DNA from: Polytrichum commune
Lineage: Eukaryota > Streptophyta > Polytrichopsida > Polytrichales > Polytrichaceae
Assembly (NCBI GenBank): GCA_950295325.1
Contig: OX485805.1
Location: forward strand, 7,688,501 to 7,752,500
Direction of reading: 5' to 3'
DNA length: 64,000 nucleotides
The notes beneath the pieces were generated by a model. That model searched no databases and was not told the DNA's origin. It was given only the letters and a program-made list of their open reading frames with translations. Below are positions 1-12,979 of the stretch, piece by piece (position 1 is the stretch's first letter; the number at the start of each line of letters is the position of its first letter). The position numbers were made by a program, and so were the translations under genes.

Positions 1-1315
1 AGAGACTATGGTTCACTCAAGGAGTTCATGCCTTGGGTTTTCTAAGACTATGGCGTAACCAAATGACAATTGCTGAGCTGTGACTCCCTGAATTGCAAAA
101 TACATTATAAGAGTGATGTTACTGATGAGAGTGGGTTGTGAGGGAGTGACTGATCAATTGCATGTACTGCTGTGAGTGACCCTCAACCTTAATTGAATCA
201 ATCCTAAAACTCGCTCTAGAAGTCTTCTTCCCTGTGTTTGTTGTCCTAAATACATCCTAATTCTCTTGAAATCTATCAAGTAACTCAATGGTGATCCCTA
301 GATGTAACACCTGACACTCATTTGGTCTTCCCTGTGTGGTTTTCTTAATTGGAACCCAATCTAAAAACCTGTCTACAGAGGCTCTTCCCAAAAACAACGA
401 ACATTTAGAGTTGGAAAAAACGTATCACTTCTCGACATTGTTTTTCACAAAACCAATTGCTTAGATAATGTTATTGTGAGCCCTCAGGATGTGCTCACAT
501 GTTTATTAACCCTAAAATAAATATGGAGAGTGAAAAAGCAAATGAAGGGGGTAACTTCACCCTTAAAAAGAGATAACATAAATTATACTAAAATAAAAAG
601 GGGTAAGTGCAAGTAACTTGCGCGGGGGGGGGGAAAGAATCTTAGAGAGGAAGGGACCAATGGAGAAGGCAAAAACCGTATTTTTTTCGGGCGGCTCGGA
701 AGATACCGGGCAACGTGAGAAAAAAGGGAAAGTTGGAGGGGTCTCGGGAGGTAGGAAGGAAGAGGCTCATTTTTTTTAGGTAAGAAAAGGGGAGAGAGGA
801 GAGAGTAGAGGAGGAAGGCGGAAGCGTTGTTGCTGTGGGGAATGTTGGTTATGATGTGAAGGTGTTGTTCTCGGCAGTGATGCAAACGGGGCCTTGCTTC
901 GTAGAGTCTTTTGTTGGAAAAAGAAAAAGAAAACGACAGTTAGGTGGTAGAGGTGTTTGGGACTTGAGTGCGATTTTTGAGAGTTCGGTGGACACGACTG
1001 GTGCGGACGGGATCCCTTAGCTGCGAATATTCGGCGAGAGAGCTTAGCAAGAACAAAGTCCCTTTGGGGAAATCCATCCGGCTGTTGTTGCGTGGATCCA
1101 CACATTGCAACCGACTGCAGGCCAGCCGGCGTAGGAATGGATGGATAGGCCAGATAGTCTGGCCACGGCAGTCTACTTCACCGAACCGAGGCTTACCTTA
1201 CCCTTTGGGGTTTCTCTCATGCCGACTATTGGGTTCTCAACAAAAAAGGCACCGCAGTCAATCAGGTGAGCATCTTGCCATCGTCTTTGAGTGAATCCTC
1301 CACAACTCACTGCTG
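1..1315. other. Intergenic sequence, no gene recognised
   Basis: Bases 1-600 are AT-rich and show no recognisable coding sequence. From about 620 a poly-G run (about 10 G) is followed by GC-richer sequence that resumes at 2964, on the far side of the solo LTR. The GC-richer block may be an old element or dead gene, but none of its short reading frames looks like a protein family I know. Confidence 0.5.
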
Positions 1316-1320
1316 CTTGG

Positions 1321-2958
1321 TGTCAGCCATAAACCCCCACCCTTAAGCGTCGTGGTCCGGGTGAGAGCCTGTGGCTCACATGTACTTGCTCACTCCCCTT
1401 GTCCTTAGTTAGGTACTCGATTCCTCCACAACATAATTTCCAACACATGCTTTATTGAAATAACACAAGGCCGAGAGTGTTTAGAAACACTCCCCCCTTA
1501 ACGGTTCTTGCTATACACAGTCACCCAACTCACAATTATGCCCAATTCCAAACTCACTTCCCCCCACACTTAGTACATTGGGCCATCTTGCACACATCAA
1601 GAAAATGCCCAAGTAATGCTCAAGGTCTCCCTTGAGATACCACTAGCCTCACTATCCACATTTCCTAACCTACCCTCTACCACACAACTCCTCTCCTAAG
1701 TTCACTACCCATCCCCTATCCCAACTAGTTCAACCCTTTAACAACCTACCAGCTCGTTCTCCCTTGGTCTCCTCACAAAGCCTTATGCCTTTCCCTTGTA
1801 TGTGCCTTGCTGCCGGTTGAACCAGTAACTCGGAAAGGCCAACACCCAGGTCCCAATCGGAACCAGTAGCCACCGGAGGACTGGGCTAACCTCCCACCTT
1901 CCTTTCTGCCGTCCGAGCGCGCCTGGACCCAGAGTTCTTGGACTCTACGAATTTAAGCACATACCTCGACTGCCGGCAAGCCTCCACCCTTGTAGACTGA
2001 TGACAATCCATGAGAAACGAAGCACCCAAAAATATGGCCAAATGTCGGCTTCCCTTTCCTCCCTTTACCGGATGCACAACCCAGCTTAGCTGGGCCCAGA
2101 TTTTGGGTGCAACCACCTCAATTTTTGGGTGGCATACCACGATTTCATGAGGGTGGTCCAATGCGGTGACAGAATTTCAAATGCCAACAAAATTTAATGG
2201 TCCTCCACCCATCTTCTGCACTCTGCCCTCCTTCACTCTCGTTCCATCTTCGAGTAGTTGTTACCCACTTTGAAATCCTCTTCCCTACTGATCAAGCGAC
2301 TACCGAAAGCGTTATAAGCTCTTCCCCCTTTTCAAAGCCTTTCGCTCCCTGGACCTTCAGGGTCCCCCTCTCACCGCATTCATAAACCCAGAACCTGCCT
2401 TGACGGATGTTGCATTATCTTCGCCCTTCCCGCATCATCTCGCAGCTGCAGCTAAGGCAGCTGCAGTAGCCCACAACCTCAATTCGGTGCCGCCATCCCC
2501 CTTGGTAGACCCTGGAACCCGAGACCAGTTGAGGTTTTTCGCCACCTCCGGCCACACTCCACACCAGCCAGCACGAGAGACAGACCAAAGAGCCCTTCAC
2601 CGAACGAAACAGGGGACCCTTCCCAGATTCGGGAAACCAGCAACAACCTCATCCGTTGGTAACGACCTTCCTCTTCAATAAACCCAATCAAAGCCTAAAA
2701 TGAACACCCACACAACCCAAAGTAGCCGCTTGTTTGAAGTCCAAGCCATGCTCCAAACCTTAACCACAATTGGCTATTCGTGACTTAACCCACCTGCCTA
2801 GCTCCTAGTGACCCTCATTCAAGTCTTTAACCTCACATTAGTCTAAATATCAAAGCTTCACTCTTTTTATAATTTTGAATGATTGAATAAATATCAAACC
2901 CGAATTCTAATGATTTTTTAGGATCAAAAACACATGTGGGCACCATTTTGGGCTCACA
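1321..2958 (+). mobile_element. Solo LTR, family A, copy 1
   Basis: The block starts TGTCAGCC and ends GGGCTCACA, the usual TG...CA form of an LTR, and is flanked by a perfect 5-bp target duplication CTTGG (1316-1320 and 2959-2963). Its first 60 and last 110 bases match the ends of two other blocks in this window (30774-32278 and 58146-60480), each with its own 5-bp duplication. No gag/pol reading frame, primer-binding site or second LTR is seen, so a solo LTR left by LTR-LTR recombination is the simplest reading. The middle is CT/CA-rich and more diverged. The superfamily (Gypsy or Copia) cannot be told from the LTR alone. Confidence 0.85.
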
Positions 2959-5140
2959 CTTGGCTCAGATCCGTTGCCGCCAGGCCCGGTCGCCGAATTC
3001 CATCTTCATGTGCACGGCCCTAGATAGGTGGAGCATTGGTAGGCACAATCACTCGTGGCGATAGTGCAACTATCGCTTGTTGCCTAGACATTGTCGACAA
3101 TACGACTGGGTGGAGGAGGTGCCAGCGATGAGAGTGAGGCAAGGGTCATCAGATGCATCGACACCGAATTCTTGCCCGAACATTGGGGACACTAGAACAG
3201 TTCGGTTCCTAGGGAAGGTTGGTAACTGCGGAAGTGGTATAGATCCGATCGATCTCCCCAGTGGATGCTTATGCACCTCCTGCCAAACACAGTCGCATGA
3301 AAACTAGGTTGAGATCATGCTTCCATCCCGAGCTTCAATTTACAGAGACTTCAGGTGGCTTTAGTGGGGCTATCATTGTGGTAGGCGAAGGGTGCAATGG
3401 CAGGGTGGTGGCTGAGTGCGGCAAGGGCCTTGTGGACATTATAGTGAGATTGTGTGGGGGATCTGTTGTTTAGGTTTCTACCGTGGCAGTGTGTCAAGGG
3501 AGTAGGAGGGAGATGAGCAGTGAGGAGGGAGTGGGTTGTGTTAGAGAAGCTTAAAGGGGGAGTTCCGAAGGTCATGGAGGGGTGAAGTAGCGACGTCCAT
3601 CACAACCGCCTAGGTGTGGGAAGGATTGCCATGGTGAGGACTCCAGTTTCGTTGCCGCAATCGGGCAGAGGCCATTGATGGTGGACTGGATGGTTTCGCG
3701 ACCATGAATGCCGTCTGCGATCGACTGAGGAGTTTTTAGTCACCTTCAGCTTCTTGCATGTTAGGGTGTGCCTTCCCGGTTGATGGCATTGTGAGAGCCC
3801 AACAATTAAAACCTTGCAATGGAGAGTGGAGGTCGCACAGACCGTGAAGTGAGAATTCTCACCCTGCGGTCAAACCCCTTGCTGATTTCATGGTTGCAGG
3901 CTGAGGACTGTGGGATATTCTGCACTTGTTGTTTCTGAGGTTACGAAGGGAATTAATCATTCTACCCTAGAGTTCCGCAACAAGGCTTTGGTCAATTTGA
4001 GTGTTAGACAGTGGGTGTTGGTTGTCAAATTGTCCCTGGGAATAACCGCCGCACCCCATGATAGAGTTGATTTCATGAAGGTGATTGGAGATGGACTCGG
4101 GAGGGGAGTCAGAGTCAGAGAAGCAGCTACAATGGCAACAGAAGGAGAGGGGAGGACGAGATGCGAGCTAGGAGGTGTAACCCGAATGCACTGGGGTGCC
4201 GAAGATGCTCAATGCGCGGATGGTAGCATTGTGTGTTGAGGTTGTTGAAGTGTAGCTGGGTTTGAGCAGTGGGTGTAGGGTAGGTAGTGAGCTAAGTCCC
4301 CGCTTGTGGGGAATTAGTGAAATTAGGGGAAGGGGACGGAAGGGAATCAAGCATTTGAGGGTGGATTAACATTGTACGTAACTAAGCATTTGTGAATGCT
4401 TACATTCTCTAATAAAGGGTGTTATACACACCACTTCTCCCACATTAATTGAATTGAAGTTGCACATGTGAATGAAGAACTTGGGCATGTGAAGAGGAAT
4501 CCCCCACTCAGACTAGGACGCAATCAAGAGTGGTTGGTGATTCTTGCTCACAGTTATGGAGGCTTATTGCTGGCTTTCTTTTTTGCATTGGGACTGCAAA
4601 GATCTATTTGTTGGCTGCTCATGAGGAGTTCTTGAATTCAAATGCTCGGATGTACATTGTCATCTTCAACTTCCGATTCGTTAAAAAATTTGTTTCTTCC
4701 CTTTATCTTCCTCCTTCAAAATAATTGTTGTCTTCTCATTCAACAACTATGTCTAGACGTAATTTTGAAACATTGTGGCAAAGATTAGAGTCCATGAAAA
4801 CCCAAATGTTTGTGGAAATTGGATGTCAATGGGATTCGCATGAGGATATTTGGTCACTATAAAAACTGGAAATCACTAAGCTCGAGCTAAGGATGCTAAT
4901 GAACATGGTAGATTCTTTCATCCCTAGACATAGTATCCACATCAATTGGTGTCATCATCTAAAGCAACTATGGTGTAATTGTTGGTATCACCTATCAATT
5001 AATAAGTTCATCCATTAAAAGAATAATCCATAAATAATTGGAATGATTGTCCCATGAACACTTGGATCTCTCTCTACTTTGACGGAAAACTAGCTAGGTG
5101 GTCAATCACCTCATGTGTTCCCAAAAAAAAAATTTAAAAT

Positions 5141-5159
5141 TTATATATATATATATATA
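5141..5159. repeat. (TA)n microsatellite
   Basis: Uninterrupted TA dinucleotide run in AT-rich intergenic DNA. Confidence 0.9.
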
Positions 5160-7604
5160 CATTTGGATCCAAGCATATAACTGTTAAAGTACTTCTTTTC
5201 CATTTTTAAAATTTTAAAAGATTTTCTTATCTTTCAAAGCATTTTAGTTGTCACAAATTTCAGTTGCAAAATTAGGACCTTCTTGTCTCCATTATTCCTC
5301 CTCTTTTATCTTACAAATGTAACACCACATGAATAGAGCTCACTACTTGGATTTGTCAATGTTTCGCACCTTGTAAATTCCAAATTACTATATAGGGTTC
5401 CCTATTTCATCCTTACATGTGCCGGAATGTAGTTTCCACGGGGATACAAGTGGGTCTTGGCGAATGTGGGCATGACACGTGGCATATGAGTAAACTAATT
5501 TGTCGTCGACAAACTCTCATCTTCTGTAATTTTACCAATGAAGCACTAGGAGAGTTGGTGTCCTTCAATGGTTGATTTATGATGATTGTTGTTAATAATA
5601 TGTTATACAACATGACATGCATAAGGACATTTTGCCCAATTCTTCCCCGAATGGTCAAATCATGATTATTCTTGCAATAGTTACCCTCCATGGCTCTTCA
5701 ACTTGTGTCATTCTTTAGAAGGAAGCATGTGCAATGGAGCAAGTATCATTTTGATTGTATGCTAACATGTATCATGAAGGAAATTTAGATGTCATAACAT
5801 TGCTAAGCATAATGAGGGCTGACCCTTTCTTTATGAAAATGGACTATTTTGCCTCCACCTCAACAATTTTCGTCGATGAAAATGTGTATTGGATGAAACT
5901 AACGCATCTACTATCAAAATTTTCTCTAAACCCTAGGGGTCCCCTTTTGTATGTCTGCCTTTACTTCGTAATTCTTAATAGCCTTTTTCAATGTATACGT
6001 ACACTAGAGAAAATAATACCTCTCCATTATGTACACTAATGCTTCAAATAACACCCCTCCATACACTCACGTTAGTTCATACATGGTATGAACAATCAAC
6101 CTCCCTTGGTGAACCTAACACCAAGACTTTTTCTCCATCAGCTCACTTTTCCCTAGAGGATAGAAGATCAAACACACAATTAGTACAAGAGAATTAACAA
6201 ATCTAGATCAAGTACATTGACATTTTCCTCATTACTTTTGCAACTCATATGAATATCTTATTCATTGTCAAGGTAAGGATTCTTATTCTTCTTTGATTAT
6301 CATATGAGTAAGATGACTATGAGCTTAAAATACATCAACTTAACTATTTAGCACGTAATCCAATCTTTCCCAATAACATGCCTTTTTTTTAATGTCCATT
6401 CTTAAATTCACACATAACAACACACCACTCAAATATGATCGAAGCAAATTAGGTCATGCTTACCACAGCAACCATCTCCTCCACACATAAGTTGATATTT
6501 TCTCAACTGTAGATTACGCGTCTTCAGTGCAACATGCATCCTAGTAAAATGCCACTCTAGTTTCTCGAAAACCTAAACAATTGAGTTCCGAAGATTCCAA
6601 CCTTTTGATCAAATCATCTAAATTATGCCACTCCCAAACCCTATAAACAACTACAGTTCCTCAATCTTGAATGGACAAATTTTTAAAACGGTTAATCATG
6701 TATTAATCATGTACCTTGTGAACATTTTAACTACAGGGACCACAAGTCATTCGCACTACACCGTTTATAGGATTTAGTGTCACTTACTATTTGGAGTTAC
6801 CTTGTGCTATAATATTTTGCTGTGGATTTCATTTTTTTTATCAACAAAGTGGTTAAAAACCAGTGCTAATAACATGTGATCCTTGTAGTTGTAAAGTGTT
6901 GCTCTATAATATTCACTTTCTACCACAATGTTGTAGAGTCTTCATACATCGAGAAATTTGCTTCTAGTCCAAGGTCAAGTTGATTTAAACACATGTAATA
7001 AATCTTGTTGGCTAATACGTTTCATAAAGAGGTTCCCTAAAGATATGTAGGCCTTAGAAACTTATTTCACCTGTTTGGACACCAGGTGAGACACATGTTT
7101 GATTATATTTGTGCAATATCATGTAGAGTGTGGAAGAGACCCCATCTCTCTCTACCCTTAGTTTCTTGGGGTGTATTTGCTTGCAATCTACCATGTACAC
7201 TCTATCGAATGGAGCTAGTAGGGTTTGCAAAGCCCTTATAGTCATTGGGTTTTGTAGACCATCACACTTTTGGGTTCTTGTAGGGAATATGAAGGGTTTA
7301 GCCCACATGTTTGAAAAATGAGTAAGTAGAAAGTGAACAATTTTAAGATAATGAGATCACAAGGTTGTATGAGGTAACAACCCCCGGAAATGGTGGACGA
7401 AGAGAATTGGTTTCCCTTGGTAAAACTTGTAACTTAGAGAAAGGGATTGACTATGAAAATATGAATGAACTAAAAATGGGTCACATGCACCCAAATTCAA
7501 ACATGTTGCCACCGTAGAATTGGCAACCCTTACTTGAGCCCCTTTGGACAATTCAACCCCTAAGCATTTGGGGTGGGTCCTAGATTATTTTTCAAATTTA
7601 CCAT

Positions 7605-7643
7605 TACACACACACACACACACACGTGTATATATATATATAT
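7605..7643. repeat. Compound (AC)n-(TA)n microsatellite
   Basis: About ten AC units (7605-7625) pass through a short GTG spacer into about eight TA units (7628-7643). Compound repeats of this type are usually length-variable. Confidence 0.9.
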
Positions 7644-9742
7644 GGAATAAAGGAGGTGTGTGGCCACCTTGCTAGTTCTTTTGCCAAGTAGAGAGGAGAT
7701 TTCACGACTAAGAATCAAACCGCCAACCATTGCGTTTGGTTTTGGGTACCTCTCCATTATGATCCAGTAGTTTAGGGTCATCTTGTACCAAAATTTTCCA
7801 ACTGCTTTTGTTTTCAACTTTTTATGATCTAAAATGGTCCTTCCAACAACTCCCAAAAAAAAGCTCGTAGGGGGGCTTAACAACCCCCTTGTCGTATTAC
7901 CTTGGCCAACCACTAGGCCATTCATGGGTTCTTGTACCCTCACATTATATGCGCCAAGGATTGTAAAGGTTAAGGATAAACCGACTACCACAAGTGGGGC
8001 CTAGCCTTGTTCTATGTGGAGAACAAGTACACACTCTAACATGTAAGATCCTAGCACCCGACACCTAGTCTTTGCAACCCAACCTTCGCCACCCATCCCC
8101 ACAACCCATCCCCGTTGTGCCAATTGTAGGAGCGTAGATTGCACCAAATGTGGAACATACCCCTGTTCCAACCCACTCATGTTCCACATCATGTGATGTT
8201 TTGAGTAATTGCATGTTCCGAGGTACATATTGTAAAACCATTTTTCTGGCCATAGCCTAGCCAAATTAGGCAATTCTCAAATTTTGACATCTTTCATTCG
8301 GCCATTAGCAACTGAAAATCATCCAGAGTAAGAAAGAGAGGTAATTGCCGTTATGGGTTGGTTAGGGTCTCTAACCGACTGCCCTCTTCCTCGACTCTAT
8401 GAGGAGGAGGGAGGTGGGGAGTAAAGCATGCTATTTTCCAAATTAGAAATCAGGTGTAGTCTCTTGCTTGAAGCAATAGGCTTTCTAAAGCACCAACGCT
8501 CAGTGATTGAGGCTAGGTGGCTATTAGGCAATCCCAAGTGAGATGTTTGCGGGCATAGTAGGGTCTTCCAGAGCCGAGTGATTTAGACTCTAGTATTTTT
8601 TGAACTTTGACATTGGAAGTAAAGTTGCAGTTTTAGTGCTATATTCTTGGTACACTTGGAGTGCAAAAGTCTGTTGAGCGTGTGTGTAATTATCCTGAAG
8701 TGGAATGATGTTCTGGATGTGTAAGAACAAGATTGTCAAATGTAAGTCATGTAAGTAGTATGTTGAGGAGTATGAATGAATGTGAATAAAGAATATAGTG
8801 TTAAAGATGTGATGTAAGGAAGATTTGGCCGAGTAATAGGAGGCAAGTAGTCTGAGTGGAAGTAGTAAAGACTAAGAGGCATGGGATGGGCAAGGTTATT
8901 ACCTAGAGATACTAAGTGGCCATAGCCATATCAAAAGGCTTGAGTCTGGACGTCCAAAAAGGACATTACCTGGTGGTGAACACCGAGGTAGGGGTATAGC
9001 CCAGGTAGGTTCCTTGTATTAGAGAGGGAGAAGGGCCGAGAGCCTGTTGCGGGTAGTGACAAGGCCTAATGGGTAGGCTATAGGCTGCTAGGACACTATC
9101 CTAAGGAGAAGGAGACAATGCTTTTGAAGAGTAAGATTACAACTAGTGCAAGCTTTAAGGATAATCAACAGACTAAGGCTATAACATAGGATATTGCCTA
9201 ACTTGTCATGCGTTGTTTTATGTATTAACGGTGTGAATGTTTTTGAGATGAGGTGCTAGGTTTTCCAAAAGATGAAGATGATGACTACTAGCTCTGCAAC
9301 ACTTGCATGATTGTTGTATGTTGATTAAAGAGAACTTAAATTTTGAATTACTGCAATCATTATTTCTGATGATCAAAGACTATGCGGTCATTAAAACGAC
9401 ATTACCCCGGACTTCGTCCTGACTATGAGTCATTGACTACTTGCCAAGCTTTTGAGCTTCACGACAGAAATAAGTCAAGACATAGAGTGATGGAAAATTC
9501 CCTATAGATAGAACGGAATCACTCACGATGGAAGGATCACTAATGACCCCTTGAAAGAGGAATAAATTAATATGAATGAGAGTATGTAATGGGAATTACC
9601 CCGTATTGTTATTATATACCTTAATCCAATGTGACATAAACCCTTATAGACATCAGCTCAGTCTTTCTTGAGACTTAGTTCCCTGGGTTGTTGTTTTAAG
9701 AGATAGCAAAAACCTAACTACACATATTATGTACCACTTTTA

Positions 9743-10094
9743 GGCACCACGGGCTTGGCTTGGTGGTTATGGCTCATGGCTCCCAATGAGGAGGTTATGG
9801 GTTCTATTCCCCATGCCAACGTGGTGCTTACCACCTTAGTCCACCCAACTATGGTGGGGGGTCCTTGGACCTTGTTGTATGGGTACCTCAAAGCCCTTTG
9901 GGGGGATTCCATGCCCGGTATCCTCAAGGCACTGGTGGCTAGCTAGGAACTAGTATAGTGTGTCACTATAGTGCCCACCCCGAGAGGGGTTAGTAGTCTT
10001 GCACCACTGGTATTATGCCCTGAGGGTTTAATGCCAAGGGTGGGTCGAACGGGCATTCCAATCACGCTGATCACATGGTCAACGTTTCTTCTTC
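9743..10094 (+). mobile_element. tRNA-derived SINE with 13-bp target duplication
   Basis: A 352-bp insertion absent from the paralogous site near 43574-43590. It is flanked by perfect 13-bp direct repeats, TGTACCACTTTTA, at 9730-9742 and 10095-10107. It begins GGCACCACGGG and carries RNA polymerase III internal promoter matches: A box TGGCTTGGTGG (9756-9766) and B box GGTTCTATTCC (9800-9810, consensus GGTTCRANNCC). The 3' end is a short TTC repeat instead of poly(A). Long perfect target duplications, an internal tRNA-like promoter and no coding capacity define a SINE mobilised by a LINE machinery. The empty paralogous site confirms both boundaries to the base. Confidence 0.92.
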
Positions 10095-10974
10095 TGTACC
10101 ACTTTTACATAATATGCCACATGTTACGACATATTGCTTCTAGCACACTGGCGGTGGGTCACAAAGACCAATGGACAAAGACTAGGTCATCAAGGTCGGG
10201 TGTCGGGTGCCAGGGTTTTTATGTTGTTGGAGTGTGTACATGTTTTCCGCAGAGAACAAGGTTGGGCCCCACATGTTGCCACAGCTGGAGGCGGCCGGTT
10301 TGCCCCTTACCTTTTACAAACCTTGGTGCATATAGTGTGAGCGGGTTCTTGCAGGACTCTTCAGCATGAGGTTGACCCCACATGTTTGGGTTTTAATAGC
10401 ATGTAGTAGGTAACATGAGCAGTAAATATTAGAGATTAGAAGGTTTCATGGCGTGGTAAGTTGGTAACCCAAGAAAACAACCGGCGGAGAGAGATGGATC
10501 CCCTCTATAACACTTGTTCCACTACAAGCCGACCCACCCAAATTATTTTAAAACACTTACAAGGAATCTTGACAGTTTTTATGGTTAACTTTGAGTAGGT
10601 AGAACGTGAGCAATAGGGAGGTAATGAGATTAGAAGGTTGCAAGAGGAGACAACCCTAGATAACAGACAAAGAGAACTAGGTCTCCTCTGGGCACTGCAA
10701 TACTTGTCTCATTGTAGGCCAACAAGGCCAAGCTATACAAGTTGTCATGTTTTAGGTTCTTGAAAGAAACATTAACCCCACATGTTTGGATTATTTAAAT
10801 AACAATAAGTCTATACAAATTCATGAAAAAATGAGCAATTTCAATTTCTATTATTAAAAGTATGTTCCTCTCTATGAAAGACAAAAGTTGCAGAGTCAGC
10901 AACCCAAAAAAAGGGCGGGCAGAGAGGGTTGCGGTGCATTGGACTAGACTGTCATCAGGGATAACACGAAGGGA

Positions 10975-11600
10975 CTCGACAGTGCAGCTCAAGAGCACAG
11001 AATTTGAGAAATGCATGTATGTTAGGTATTTTCTGCGTAAATAATTACGGGAAATGTCACAAATAAAACTGTCACAAGCTACGACGAGTCGTGAAATAAC
11101 ATTGAAAGTAAGCTACCAAGAGAGAAGCTGAAGTGGCGATCCTTTCTGCTGTTATGAAATTCTGTAATGGTGACAACCGGAAACCATTTGAACAGCCAAA
11201 GAACAAAGTTCTTAGAAAATCCATCACCATTACAAAATGATGCATACTCTAAGAATATCTTGTGGCAAATGATGCTCCATTCAAGCATGACACGAAGAGG
11301 TTGACTTGATGCAGCTCAAGAATGTAGCAGTTTCAGAATTCAAGGACGTGGTTTCCTTCTCTGAGCATGTAGGAAATGTGTCACAAACAAAACTGTGACA
11401 AATTACAGCATTGGATTCTCAACTTGAAGTAATTACAAAGAGAGAAAGAAGTGGCAATCCTTACTCCTAAGAGAGTCTCTAATGGCGAGAGGCGAAACCA
11501 CTGGAACAAAAAGAAGAAATTCTTGCAAAATCCATCACCATCGAAAACCGATGTATACTCGAAGAACATTTGATGATGGTTAGATGCTCTCCAACTCCTG
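10975..11600. repeat. Diverged tandem duplication, period about 310-330 bp
   Basis: Two successive units share landmarks in order: a GCAGCTCAAGA motif (10982 and 11310), a GAAATGT...CACAAA...AAAACTGT motif (about 11050 and 11372), and AAAATCCATCACCAT (about 11215 and 11525). The same pair is present in the second segmental copy (about 45235-45860). The function of the unit is unknown; it lies just 3' of the MYND fragment on that gene's strand. Confidence 0.75.
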
Positions 11601-11739
11601 CACCGAATGTATCGTTCATGTAGAGGACTTAAGGTCTTGCCTCATCACAAGAATCAATGAAACTGCTCCTCTCGGCAGTTGATTGGTGCAACCTGCCAGA
11701 CACCTTACAAAATCGTTCTCTCTAGTGCATCCTGATCGT

Positions 11740-12250
11740 CTGCAAACATGACACCCCGAAGAAACATCACAGTAGATCTCAGTACTGCATCTGGGAATTT
11801 TGTTGCTTCGAAGCGAACTAGATCCAGGACCGTTGGCGACATAAAACCTTGTGACGTAAATTGACCAAATTCGACTCCAGCAAGCAATCAAGGGGTGTCA
11901 AGTCTCTGCGCAGTCTACGAGATCTTCATTGAGTCTACAAGCAGTCTTGTCGTTAGACCACTCCTGGCACTCCCGTGAGCAAGAACACGAGATCTTTTAA
12001 TACACGACACGCCGAAGAAACAGCAATGAGATCTCGGTCCTGCATCTTCAAATTTTGGCGCTTCTAAACAAATTAGATCCAAACCTGTTGGATCTAATTA
12101 AGCCGAAATAGAGAAAATCGGACTCCAGCAAGAAAAGGAATCCAGGGGGATCAGGTCGCACTGATCAACTTCAATGCTGCACTCTGTGCGCAGCAATGAG
12201 TTGACAAGTAGTCTTGTGGATAGGCCACTCCTTCTGGCACTCCTGAAATG
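11740..12250. repeat. Tandem duplication of the MYND gene's 3' part, period about 250 bp
   Basis: On the minus strand the sequence from the second half of the MYND finger onward (12250 down to about 12000) is followed by a diverged second version (11995 down to about 11740). Matching landmarks are CTTGCTGGAGTC at about 12137 and 11885, GAGATCT, and TGTTTCTTCGG. One frame of the second version (11705-11887, minus) stays open for 60 codons, but no family was recognised in it, and its reading frame is not kept in the first version. It is most likely duplicated non-functional sequence. Confidence 0.65.
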
Positions 12251-12719
12251 AGTAATGCTCTCCGCACTGCTTGCACTGTAAGCTAGCCTCCTTCTTGCAA
12301 TGGTCACACCTAGGCTTCGCATTGGGAGTCACCTTCATCTCGCAATCGTCCAGCAAACTCATCCCTGCGCCTCCGAAGCTCTCCATGAAATCACCGAAAT
12401 GGCCCTCCCTCTTCTCATCGTTCTCCGACATCCGCATGTTGATCTTGAACCCCTACTTCGCAAGCATATCGAAAAACCCTCCCATCGTCTTCGGTTTCCG
12501 ATCCTCCAGCACCTTGTCCTCCTCTTCCACCATGATCCTCCACCTCCGATCGTTCTCCGCCTGCTTCCGCACGGGCTCCTCGGTCACCTCCTCGTACAGC
12601 TTGAGCGTGTTCTTCATCGCTGGATCCGCATTGGGATGGCTGGCCAACTCTTTCAGCTTCTTCAGGTCACGAGCACTCAAAGCCTCCCATCTTTGAAGCA
12701 CATTGCGAACTCCGAGGAC
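12171..12719 (-). pseudogene. MYND zinc-finger protein fragment, copy 1
   Basis: On the minus strand one frame runs from about 12719 to a stop at 12171, broken only by an in-frame TAG at 12453-12455. The upstream half is charged and helical with no known domain. The downstream half ends in a MYND-type finger, a zinc-binding protein-interaction module, with spacing CxxC-x7-CxxC-x4-S-x3-C and a closing HxxxC. The fifth ligand, normally the Cys of the YC pair, is Ser (HYSFQEC), so one of the two zinc sites should be damaged. The stop and the Cys-to-Ser change are both present in the second copy at 46426-46840, so they arose before the duplication. No convincing initiator ATG is seen; the frame opens after an upstream stop, suggesting a missing 5' exon. 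A spliced functional gene that removes the TAG cannot be fully excluded. Confidence 0.7.
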
Positions 12720-12979
12720 GCAGAATTGCCAACAAGAACCTCAAATTGTGTCTGTCGAGATTGAATTGTGTTCTAATCATCGCCACTTGAACCCTAAAGC
12801 TCTGCTTGCTGACAGTGAAAATTGCCAAAGGAATGTGCAGATTGCGGCAAGGCTTCGTCACCAAGTTTCTCTCTTTATTGGCTAATTTCTCTTTATAAAG
12901 TTTAGGGCCCTATTGTGTGCAACTTCCAACTCCAAACATAATTCTAAGGTGGGTGTTATTTGGTTTGTTTTTCATGTTC

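Larger units (their letters stand above)
2964..9132. other. Intergenic sequence without recognisable genes
   Basis: 2964-4350 is GC-richer and continues the block interrupted by the solo LTR; 4350-9132 is AT-rich. No splice-supported coding sequence or known domain was found. A stretch at about 6768-6850 resembles one arm of the small TIR element inside the intron at 23979-24164. Around 8900-9050 the sequence has the look of a decayed LTR, but no ends or target duplication could be fixed. Confidence 0.5.
9133..12979. repeat. Segmental duplication 1, copy 1 (MYND block)
   Basis: This block is nearly identical, in the same orientation, to 42979-47114. Similarity begins at the AAGATTACAA near 9133 and stops abruptly after CATGTTC at 12979. 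Three larger differences separate the copies: a 352-bp SINE only here (9743-10094), a 786-bp pogo-like element only in copy 2 (44090-44875), and a 117-bp in-frame segment of the MYND reading frame kept here (about 12521-12637) but deleted in copy 2. Internal tandem duplications are shared by both copies, so they predate the segmental duplication. Confidence 0.93.

Noticed and set aside
12300..12764. 154-codon plus-strand frame
   Set aside because: Antisense of the MYND coding fragment. The length difference to its counterpart at 46555-46902 is just the 117-bp deletion.
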